DNA of 58,462 bases from Bacteroidia bacterium. Lineage in GTDB: Bacteria > Bacteroidota > Bacteroidia > Cytophagales > Cyclobacteriaceae. The stretch covers positions 1 through 58,462 of the forward strand of contig JAUIFR010000003.1 of NCBI GenBank assembly GCA_030430325.1. The letters run 5' to 3'. Below the pieces are notes generated by a model that made no database searches, was not told the origin of the DNA, and saw only the letters and a list, made by a program, of their open reading frames with translations. Position numbers and translations under genes: made by a program. Of this stretch, positions 11,501 through 18,549 are shown piece by piece. Every line of letters begins with the position of its first letter. The first letter of the stretch is position 1.

Positions 11501-11556
11501 ATATAGGTTAAAAAACAAACCTGGTAAAAATTGAAAAAAAATAAGAATTTAATCAT
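8518..11556 (-). CDS. TPR-CHAT protein, 8 TPR units
   Basis: The product is 1012 residues. The N-terminus is an aromatic-rich hydrophobic export signal (MIKFLFFFNFYQVCFLTYIY) ending near SAAD. Eight TPR units run to about residue 395. The CHAT domain has LIIVSDGELGHLPFETF, HLAMHGLLNHQFP (His near 838) and LSACQTGYG (Cys near 885), then AYWSPFIQIG and a C-terminal membrane helix ending NRKRIF. Its mid-region (NNGQIIAMAAHYDSQLDSS, RLPAHNRLRSGL) pairs with the gene at 31394. Its final 30 residues (IQRKMAYTPWYVGIVVM onward) match the gene at 1935, which belongs to the other subgroup. This mosaic pattern suggests exchange between paralogs. Confidence 0.93.
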   Translation of the reverse strand: MIKFLFFFNFYQVCFLTYIYSAADIEKLSYEELDSAIDKLYNDGQHNEALLLVKTSRERAKLAFGITDTIYANYTTQLGLLIQNKGQFSASEVLLLEALHIYKNKFGKNHLKYAQTLHYLAVGNNYAGNYRKSEQLFQEAKSIMENMLNKANPSYLRCLSDFAILYRATGRYEQAESLYLDVLTIRRNTLGKNHLDYAASLSNLALLYNDMGRKEEAENLYFEDLKIQSNTIGKINIQYATTLNNLAVLYLNMNKYEKAKPLFLESIEIRGKVSGKHHLLYAASLNNIANLYMKLANYSESESYFLESIKIIANNHGEMHPYYATFLHNLARLYKKMEHYQKAEKLYQEALMLKGKIFGKNHPLYAASLNDLAYLYLEMDQHQDSWFYAHKSISTISQLDLKPKIDQTWFDQIKEVKYSSFQYVNRMEEALACMYQLLSTKHTLINLTKQKMVADLAMHMLKLIRNSYVYDMDKLRLIAKSNDWMLRSLSILDLNKEFNQAFTHVEFHKSVLLLEATKANKAFQLGNLPDSLMYKERLMISDRDDLQAQLLKKRSKNEKDSLRIQLNQLNLQISDFKKQVEQEFPKYAQLKYKNYTASASETQSLLTDNQAIIEYVQSDSLLYIFYIDQQKTKAFKLQVRSDSLKKRIKSFRHLLSSFITPLNEQGHSSHLYIENAYWFYKHLLRPVLEKENDIKHLIIVSDGELGHLPFETFLTEKSASDHINYSNLPYLLLDYSISYQYSASLWKENLPSATSTNNGQIIAMAAHYDSQLDSSILQLRLPAHNRLRSGLGTLPAAHLEVEALANNFEGYFGFDSLATEHEFKKRASQFSIIHLAMHGLLNHQFPTLSSLIFTEDNDSVENNILQAYEISKMELHADLVVLSACQTGYGKFERGNGVASLARAFMYAGVPSLVVSLWQVDDRATAKIMKEFYVGLSKGMNKAEALRQAKLWYIKNAQDAMKHPAYWSPFIQIGNSKPIKIQRKMAYTPWYVGIVVMCLVAGLVFWNRKRIF

Positions 11557-11606
11557 AATTAGTATAACAATTTAAATATCAGCGGCTGGATGCTAGTTAA
11601 TCATAG

Positions 11607-11614
11607 TAAATATA
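11607..11614 (-). promoter_or_regulatory. -7 box in TPR-CHAT leader
   Basis: TATATTTA on the minus strand lies 51 nt before the ATG at 11556. Confidence 0.45.
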
Positions 11615-11665
11615 GGATAAATTATGAAAAAAGAAAGGAAAGTTTACAGATACAAAAAATAATCT

Positions 11666-11733
11666 TTCAACATAATTAGCAAAATATGTTGAAAGTATAC
11701 TATATAATAAATGTATTTTGCTAAATTTATTGA
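11666..11733. repeat. Two copies of the interspersed palindromic motif, opposite orientations
   Basis: The copy at 11666-11693 has exact 8-nt complementary arms TTCAACAT and ATGTTGAA, different from the usual TTGAATA/TATTCAA but still paired. The copy at 11706-11733 runs the other way (ATTTTGCTAAATTTATTGAA). Confidence 0.55.
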
Positions 11734-14700
11734 AAAATGCTTTTCCTAAAGTAAATTAATACTGTTACCATTAAAACAATAATTAAAATTATAAACCACG
11801 CTTTATAATTGATTTTTTTCTCAATATGGGTAGGCTTACTATCTCCAATTTGTATAAAAGGTGACCAAAATACAGGATGCCCTTTGATGCCTTTAGCGTT
11901 ATTTATATAATTTAATTTTGCTTGACGTAAGGCCTCTGCCTTCCCCATACCATCTGCTAGGTTCAAATAAAAAGCTTTCATGATTTTTGAGGTGGCAAGG
12001 TCATCGACTTGCCATAGAGATACAACCAAAGCAGGTACACCAGCGTACATGAATGCTTGGGCAAGTGATGCGATACCATTGCCTTTTTCAAACCTACCGT
12101 AGCCAGTCTTACAAGCTGATAACACAACCAAGTTAGCGTTGAGTGATAGTTTCGAGATTTCGTAGGCTTGTAGTATATTATTTTCTATACTATCTTGGCT
12201 CTCAGTAAAGACTAGACTAGATAAAGTTGGAAATTCCCTATTCAATAGGCCATGCATAGCTAGGTGTATGATGCTGTATTGACTTACTTTTTCTTTAAAA
12301 ATTTGTTCGGTAGCTAGGGTATCAAAGCCAAAGTATCCCTTAAATTCTTGAGCTAATGCTTCTACTTCAAGCCTGGCTGCAGGGAGTGTGCTTAAACCAC
12401 TTCTAAGCCGACGGTAGGCTGGTAAACGCAGCTCCATGATGGTGGAATCTGGTTTTGTATCATATTGGCCTGCCATGGCTAGTATTTGTCCATTATTTTG
12501 GGGTTTAGGTTCGTTGCAATTTTCTCTCCAGAGTGATGCTGAGTAATGATAGCTGATGTCATAGTCTTTGATCAAATAATGCAGATCAGAATAATTTACT
12601 TTAAAACTTGAGTCCTTTTCCAACAAAAAGGCCTCAAAGGGCAGGTGACCAAGTTCTCCATCAGGAATAATGATGAGATGTTTAATGCCTTTTTTGTGAA
12701 TCAGTATAGGTTTTAGGAGCTGTTCATAGCACCAGTAGGCATTTTTTGAATAAGTTTGGTAAGTTTGGAGTGATGGCTTGTTTTGATGTGGTAATGTGAA
12801 ATCACTAAAAGTTTGATGTAATGCTTGGATTCGATGCTTTAATGAGTCGATAGGAATAAGTATTCTAAAAGTTTGAGTATATTCTTTATCGATATAAAAA
12901 ACATATACAATAGAATCGCCGAGCACATATTCTATCAGGGCATGATCATTATCAAGATCATGCTGAATTTCCGGTACCGTAGCTGTATAGCTTTGATACT
13001 TCAACTTGGCGTATTTAGGGTACTTTTTTTCGACTCGCTTTTTAAAATTATTGATTTGTAAGTTCAGTTCATTGAGTAAAGTTCTAAGGCTATCTTTTTC
13101 ATTGTCAGGTCGTTTTTTTGATAATTTAGCTTGAAGTTCTGAATGTGTATTTTTCATTTGTGTTTCTTGAAGTATTAAGGAGTCAGGTAACCCTCCGATT
13201 TGATAGGCTCTTACTGCTTTAGTAGCTTCCATCAAGAGTACAGATTTATGAATTTCTACATTGGTAAAAGCTTTTTGGAAATCCTTGTTTAAATCTAAGA
13301 TACCTAAGCTTCTAAGCATCCAATTATGGCTTTTGCCAAGTAAGCGAAGTTTATCTTTATCGCTAGCAAAACTATCTTTACTTCGTTTAAGAATGTGCAT
13401 GGCTAGATCTGCTACTATTAATTGTTCTTCATGTCTTTTTTCTTCGGCCAAAAGATCATATAAGCAGTTTAACGCTTTGATCATTTCATCGCTATATCGA
13501 TTGAACTGGATGTTTTTCAATTGTTCTGACCATGTCGAGTCGATTTTATAACTTGTATCAATTTGACTCATAGTGTAAATGGCTAATTTGATATAATGCC
13601 ATGATTGTTTGAATTGCCGCCTAATTTTATATAAAGAAGCTAGGAAGGTCAAGGATTCTACATAATAAGGATGATCTATTCCTAAGGTTAGTGCTATAGT
13701 ATTCAATGTTTCATTGTAAATTAATTCAGCTTTTTGGTAATGTTTCATAGATTTGTATAAGGAGGCCAAGTTGTTCAAGGCTGCTGAATGGTAATGATGG
13801 TTATGGTCTAAATTCTTTCCAAGAATTTTTAAAGATTTCAGATAAAGAGGTTCAGCTTGCTTATTGTTTCCAGTTTCTTGATATAATTTAGCTAAATTGT
13901 TCAAAGATGCGGCATAATAATAGTGGTTTTTGCCAAGATTATCTGCTATCACATTTATAGATTCCTGGAAGAGTGGCTCAACCTTTTCATAACGCCTCAT
14001 ATCTTGATACAATACGGCTAGATTATTCAAAGAGATAGCATAATCAACATGGTTTTTACCATTTATTTTGACTTTTATCTTTAAAGATTCCTGGAAAAGT
14101 GGCTCAGCTTGTTCATATTGGCCAATAAATTGATATAAAGTGGCTAAATTATTCAAGGTAGCTGAATAGTTTGGGTGATTGTTCCCCAATACTTTGGCTT
14201 GGATTTCTAAGGCTTTAATGTATAATGGCTCAGCTTGGTCATAGCGTCCCAAGTCTTTATATAAGTTGGCTAAATTATTCAAATATGATGCAAAACTGCT
14301 CTGGTTGTAGCCCATTTTTTCATTAAATATTTTTAATGTTTTCAATAACAGGTTTTCTGCTTGCTTATAACGTCCCGTATTACTGTATAAAATAATTTTT
14401 GAGTTCAAAATATTGACATAATCAGGGTGGTCCTTATCTATTTTTTGTGCAAATATTTCTAAAGCTTCATTGAAAAGAGATTCAGCCTGTTCGAAGTGTC
14501 CTAGTTTGCGATAAAATTCTGCTAATTTTGAAGTGAAATTTGCATAGATTGTATCTTTTTCGCCAAACTCTGTTCGTGCTTTTTTTCTGCCCAATTGAGT
14601 ATACTTTATTCCAAGCTTAAAGTTGCCTTGCCTATACAGACTAGTTGCAACACTATCCAACTCCACATAATTAAATTTCTCTAAATTCTGTGCAGGGCCT

Positions 14701-14756
14701 ACCAAATTTGAACAAAAAATAAGTAGAAGAAGAATGAAAATTGGTGCCTTTTTCAT
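11727..14756 (-). CDS. TPR-CHAT protein, 8 TPR units; leader interrupted by a MITE
   Basis: I place the start at 14756 (MKKAPIFILLLLIFCSNLVGPAQ), giving 1009 residues with a normal signal peptide. An in-frame ATG at 14786 would add ten residues, but it lies inside the inserted repeat and the added residues match no paralog. Eight TPR units are followed by a CHAT domain with LIIIPDGELGHLPFEAF, HLAMHGLL and the variant Cys motif LSACKTGYG (His near 835, Cys near 882). The C-terminal anchor (AWFIILIIVLMVTVLIYFRKSIFQ) is unlike the nearly invariant tail of the others, although it still ends in a basic cluster. SLAQAF replaces SLARAF. The closest paralog over the mid-region is the gene at 5309. 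Confidence 0.9.
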   Translation of the reverse strand: MKKAPIFILLLLIFCSNLVGPAQNLEKFNYVELDSVATSLYRQGNFKLGIKYTQLGRKKARTEFGEKDTIYANFTSKLAEFYRKLGHFEQAESLFNEALEIFAQKIDKDHPDYVNILNSKIILYSNTGRYKQAENLLLKTLKIFNEKMGYNQSSFASYLNNLANLYKDLGRYDQAEPLYIKALEIQAKVLGNNHPNYSATLNNLATLYQFIGQYEQAEPLFQESLKIKVKINGKNHVDYAISLNNLAVLYQDMRRYEKVEPLFQESINVIADNLGKNHYYYAASLNNLAKLYQETGNNKQAEPLYLKSLKILGKNLDHNHHYHSAALNNLASLYKSMKHYQKAELIYNETLNTIALTLGIDHPYYVESLTFLASLYKIRRQFKQSWHYIKLAIYTMSQIDTSYKIDSTWSEQLKNIQFNRYSDEMIKALNCLYDLLAEEKRHEEQLIVADLAMHILKRSKDSFASDKDKLRLLGKSHNWMLRSLGILDLNKDFQKAFTNVEIHKSVLLMEATKAVRAYQIGGLPDSLILQETQMKNTHSELQAKLSKKRPDNEKDSLRTLLNELNLQINNFKKRVEKKYPKYAKLKYQSYTATVPEIQHDLDNDHALIEYVLGDSIVYVFYIDKEYTQTFRILIPIDSLKHRIQALHQTFSDFTLPHQNKPSLQTYQTYSKNAYWCYEQLLKPILIHKKGIKHLIIIPDGELGHLPFEAFLLEKDSSFKVNYSDLHYLIKDYDISYHYSASLWRENCNEPKPQNNGQILAMAGQYDTKPDSTIMELRLPAYRRLRSGLSTLPAARLEVEALAQEFKGYFGFDTLATEQIFKEKVSQYSIIHLAMHGLLNREFPTLSSLVFTESQDSIENNILQAYEISKLSLNANLVVLSACKTGYGRFEKGNGIASLAQAFMYAGVPALVVSLWQVDDLATSKIMKAFYLNLADGMGKAEALRQAKLNYINNAKGIKGHPVFWSPFIQIGDSKPTHIEKKINYKAWFIILIIVLMVTVLIYFRKSIFQ

Positions 14757-14775
14757 AAATAGTAAAAAAATAAAG

Positions 14776-14948
14776 TTAACCCGCATTATTCACCACCCTA
14801 TCTATTGCGACCCAAAATTTCTTCAAAATCAAGCATTTACGAATACTTGAATTTCCACCATAGCGCTGCTATGCTGAAAATCCAAAACCCTTGATTTTAT
14901 TGAACTTTTGGCTCTCATAACGTTACTGTGGTGAATAATGCGGGTTAA
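14776..14948. mobile_element. MITE-like element with 17-bp terminal inverted repeats and TTAA duplication
   Basis: CCCGCATTATTCACCAC (14780-14796) is repeated in inverted form as GTGGTGAATAATGCGGG (14928-14944). TTAA flanks both ends, so the outer arms match over 21 bp. The 173-bp element has no reading frame for a transposase. An internal pair of ATCAAG/CTTGAT segments makes it partly palindromic. Removing one TTAA plus the element restores a leader that aligns with paralogs (AAAGTTAAGTTGCTGATAA). The TTAA target and CCC end suggest mobilisation by an IS1380-like (piggyBac-related) transposase; that family assignment is inference. Confidence 0.75.
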
Positions 14949-15120
14949 GTTGCTGATAATAAGCAAATATCAATTAATATAATAATATAATTGGGTAAAA
15001 TAGGGAATTATTTGATGTGTATGTAATAGCAACTATGCCAATACAAAGTTAATTATTAAACGTAATTTGCTAAATAGGTTGAATAAATTAATTAAAATAA
15101 ACAAAATTAGCAAAAATCAT
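14787..15120. other. Gap between TPR-CHAT genes
   Basis: This stretch holds most of the MITE and then the displaced leader of the gene beginning at 14756. It also has two copies of the palindromic motif at 15059-15083 (TAATTTGCTAAATAGGTTGAA) and 15097-15125. I see no gene. Confidence 0.6.
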
Positions 15121-18100
15121 TTAAAATATCCATTTTCTCTTCCAAAATACAAGCCCTGCCACTAATACCATTGTAACGATTGCCATATACCATGGCGTAT
15201 AGGCATATTTTCGTTGGATTTGGATCGGTTCGCTATTTCCGATCTGGATGAAGGGTGACCAGTACGCTGGGTGCTTCAAGGCCTCTGGGGCATTTTTAAT
15301 ATAAGTAAGCTTTGCTTGGCGGAGTGCCTCAGATTTACTCATCCCATCGGCCAGATTGAGGTAAAATTCTTTCATAATTTTAGAGGTTGCTTTGTCGTCC
15401 ACTTGCCAGAGGGATACTACCAATGATGGCACACCTGCATACATAAATGCTCTTGCCAATGAGGCCACCCCATTTCCTCGTTCAAATTTACCGTAGCCTG
15501 TCTGGCAGGCTGAAAGGACAACTAAATCAGCATTTAAATCTAATTTGGAGATTTCGTAGGCTTGGAGGTTATTATTTTCGGTGCTATCCTGTGTATTGGT
15601 GAATGCCAAACTCGATAGGGTAGGGAATTTCTCATTGAGCAGGCCGTGCATGGCCAGATGGATCACTCCATAATTACTTGCCTTTTCTTTGAAAACCCTT
15701 TCGTTTGCTAAAGAGTCATATCCAAAAAAGCCAGTAAAGGAAAGGGCTAATGATTCGACCTCTTGCCTGGCAGCAGGCAGGTAATTTAGATCATTTCTCA
15801 GTCGCGTTCTTAAAGAAATAATTTGGGTCGAGTCTTTGATTGATAGTTTATTTCGCTGATAATTGGCAGCCAAGGCAAAAAGTTCCCCATTATGCTTGGG
15901 AGTTTGTTTTTTTGTTAAATTTTCTGCCCACAAGGAAGCCGAGTAGTTATAAGTAACCTCATGATCCTGAATGAGATAATGCAAATTACTGAAATTATTA
16001 GAAGCGTTTGAAGGTGCATTCACTAGGAATGTCTCGAATGGAAGGTGATACAATTCTCCATCCGGAATGATGATCAGATGTTCCTTATCTTGTAATTCTG
16101 CTTTTATAGGAGCCAGTAATTGCTTATAAAACCAATGAGCCAGCTGATTAAAATCTTTCATTTTATCTTTTTGATCATCCAAAAAATTAAAATGGCTAAT
16201 TAGATTTCTATATGATTTTATGTTGGCCGATAAATTTGTTCCTATAGGTATTTTCTTAATGAAAGATTGATCTTGATCGATATAAAATATATGCAAAATC
16301 GAGTCACCTAGGATATATTCAATGAGGGCATCTTGATCTTGCAGGGTCTGCTGGACTTTTGGGAGAGTAACTTGATGGGTTTGATATTGGAATCTTGCAT
16401 ATTTGGGATATTTTTTTTCGATTTGTTTTTTTAATGCTGAAATTCGGAGGTTTAATTCATTGAGTTGTGCTCGGAGGCTATCTTTTTCCTTATCAGGTCT
16501 ATCTTCCAGCATTTTTGCTTGAAGTTCGCTATGATTTTTTTTCATTCGTCTTTCTTTATGAATAAGGGAGTCAGGCAAATTTCCTAATTGATAGGCTTGG
16601 GTGGCTAAGTTTGCTTCCAAAAGCAAGGCAGATTTGTGAAATTCTATATATTCAAAAGCCTGATCAAAGTTTTTGTCTAAATTTAGGCTATTTAAGCTTC
16701 TTAACATCCAATCATGGCTTTTGGCGATTAAGCGCAGTTTATCTTGATCATTGATATAACTATCTCGGCTTCGTTTGAGTAAATGTATGGCTAGATCTGT
16801 AATCAGCATTTGATTTGTTTTTTTTTGTGGTATGTCTTCAATTTTTAGCAATTCATACATACAAGCCAACGTTTTTTCAATTTCAATGATATGACGGCTT
16901 GAGATAAATGGTACATGTTTTAATTTTTTTATCCAACTCGAGTCTATATTTGGATTTAGTTCGAAACGGCTCGCAGTACAAATAGCCTGGTGAGCATATT
17001 CCCAGGATTTTTGATATTGTCCCATCTTTTTGTTTAGATTAGCTAAATTATTTAATGTCCAAATACTAAGATGATGATCTTTTCCCAATGATTTTATTCT
17101 AATTTTTAATGAATTTAAATAATATTGTTCTGCCCTCTTGACTTGTCCAGTTTTTTCGAACAATACGGCTAAATTATTCAGGGTAGTTGCATAACTAGGG
17201 TGCTCCTTACCCAACTTTTTTGCTCTTATTTTCAAATTCTCAAAATAATAAATTTCAGCTTTTTCATTACGTTGCGTACTTTCATATAGTACGGCCAAAC
17301 CGTTCAATACAGTTGCATAATAAGGATGATCTTTTCCCAATGTATTAGCATAAATATTTAATGCTTCCAACTGAGTGGATTCAGCTTCCTGATAACGCCC
17401 TATAATACGATAATGTCGACTTATGTTGTTCAATAATAAGGCATAATTAGGGTGATTCTTTCCTATTGTCATTTCGGCAATTTTTAATGCTTCAAGATTT
17501 AATGGTTCAGCTTCTGCAAAACGTCCCATAACTGTGTATACAGAAGATAGATTATTCAATAACCGAGCATAATAAGCATGTTTTTTTCCATAGACCTCTT
17601 CAGCAATTTTCAATGCTTCAAGAAATAGTTGCTCAGCATGTTCATAATTTCCCATATTACTATAAAAGCTTGCTAAATTATTTAAAATTGTCATATAAAC
17701 TGGATGACCTTTACCCAAAACGGTGGCTCCCTTTTTTATTGCTTCCTGAAAGATTGGTTCAGCACGTTCATATTGTCCCATAGTTACATATAAACGAGCT
17801 AAATTGCTTAGTAAAATAATATAGTCAGCATGGTCTATTTTATTAGTTTCTACGAATATCTTTCGTGCCTCTAACTGTAAATGTTCGGCTTCCTTATATT
17901 TACTCATACTAACATAAAGCATAGCTAAATTATTTAGGAATTCTGCATAATCGGAATGCGAAGTACCTAATACTTTTTCACCAACGGTTAATACTTTTAA
18001 ATAGAGATCCTCAGCTTCTGCATATCTTCCAGTGTAATAATATAAAATAGCCAAATTATTCAACGAAAGTATATATTCTGGGTGTGTTTTACTTAAGACC

Positions 18101-18405
18101 TGATCATAAATCTCTAAAACTTCAAGATTTTGGTTTTCTGCTTTCACAAAAAGTCCCAATTCTCGGTTTGCAATTGATAGTTTGCCAGTAAAACTTGCAA
18201 AGGTTGAATCCATCTCACCAAACTCTAGCTTTGCCCTCTCTCTACCTACTTCAGCATATTTTATTCCTTCATGATACTTTCCTTGTATGTACAATGATTC
18301 AAACATGCTATCCAACTCCTCATAACTCAACTTCTCCAAATCATTAGCTTGGCAAAAGGAGTTAAAAAAATAAAGTAGACCTAAAGTTAGTAGGACCCTT
18401 TTCAT
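15121..18405 (-). CDS. TPR-CHAT protein, 10 TPR units
   Basis: The product is 1094 residues. A signal peptide (MKRVLLTLGLLYFFNSFCQA) is followed by ten TPR units to about residue 480, including LNNLASFYSNMGNYEHAE and LNNLAVLFEKTGQVKRAE. The linker has DQDKLRLIAKSHDWMLRSL and DSLRAQLNELNLRIS. The CHAT domain has LIIIPDGELYHLPFETF, HLAMHGLLNEKFP (His near 920) and LSACQTGYG (Cys near 967). A C-terminal helix ends KRKWIF. The CHAT region and 60-bp leader are almost copies of those of the gene at 1935-5222, whereas the TPR units differ strongly. Conserved effector with diverged sensor is the pattern expected if the TPR part recognises different partners. Confidence 0.93.
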   Translation of the reverse strand: MKRVLLTLGLLYFFNSFCQANDLEKLSYEELDSMFESLYIQGKYHEGIKYAEVGRERAKLEFGEMDSTFASFTGKLSIANRELGLFVKAENQNLEVLEIYDQVLSKTHPEYILSLNNLAILYYYTGRYAEAEDLYLKVLTVGEKVLGTSHSDYAEFLNNLAMLYVSMSKYKEAEHLQLEARKIFVETNKIDHADYIILLSNLARLYVTMGQYERAEPIFQEAIKKGATVLGKGHPVYMTILNNLASFYSNMGNYEHAEQLFLEALKIAEEVYGKKHAYYARLLNNLSSVYTVMGRFAEAEPLNLEALKIAEMTIGKNHPNYALLLNNISRHYRIIGRYQEAESTQLEALNIYANTLGKDHPYYATVLNGLAVLYESTQRNEKAEIYYFENLKIRAKKLGKEHPSYATTLNNLAVLFEKTGQVKRAEQYYLNSLKIRIKSLGKDHHLSIWTLNNLANLNKKMGQYQKSWEYAHQAICTASRFELNPNIDSSWIKKLKHVPFISSRHIIEIEKTLACMYELLKIEDIPQKKTNQMLITDLAIHLLKRSRDSYINDQDKLRLIAKSHDWMLRSLNSLNLDKNFDQAFEYIEFHKSALLLEANLATQAYQLGNLPDSLIHKERRMKKNHSELQAKMLEDRPDKEKDSLRAQLNELNLRISALKKQIEKKYPKYARFQYQTHQVTLPKVQQTLQDQDALIEYILGDSILHIFYIDQDQSFIKKIPIGTNLSANIKSYRNLISHFNFLDDQKDKMKDFNQLAHWFYKQLLAPIKAELQDKEHLIIIPDGELYHLPFETFLVNAPSNASNNFSNLHYLIQDHEVTYNYSASLWAENLTKKQTPKHNGELFALAANYQRNKLSIKDSTQIISLRTRLRNDLNYLPAARQEVESLALSFTGFFGYDSLANERVFKEKASNYGVIHLAMHGLLNEKFPTLSSLAFTNTQDSTENNNLQAYEISKLDLNADLVVLSACQTGYGKFERGNGVASLARAFMYAGVPSLVVSLWQVDDKATSKIMKEFYLNLADGMSKSEALRQAKLTYIKNAPEALKHPAYWSPFIQIGNSEPIQIQRKYAYTPWYMAIVTMVLVAGLVFWKRKWIF

Positions 18406-18449
18406 AATGAGTAGTATAATTTAAAAAATTGGTAAATAGTTGGTAACAA

Positions 18450-18457
18450 TAAAGATA
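18450..18457 (-). promoter_or_regulatory. -7 box in TPR-CHAT leader
   Basis: TATCTTTA on the minus strand lies 45 nt before the ATG at 18405, in the leader shared with the gene beginning at 5222. Confidence 0.45.
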
Positions 18458-18523
18458 GGATTAATTTAGCAATAATAATAATGAATCAATTTTTACTAAA
18501 TTGGTTGAATAATTAAGAAATAA

Positions 18524-18549
18524 TGAATGTAATTAGCATAAATCATTCA
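18524..18549. repeat. Interspersed palindromic motif, variant arms
   Basis: TGAATG and CATTCA arms enclose an AATTAGCATAAAT core. The arms differ from the consensus but remain complementary. The copy overlaps the 3' end of the broken CHAT gene (stop at 18547). Confidence 0.5.

Noticed and set aside
14757..14786. Upstream ATG of the CHAT gene at 14786
   Set aside because: It lies within the terminal repeat of the MITE and adds residues with no match in paralogs; the ATG at 14756 gives a normal signal peptide.
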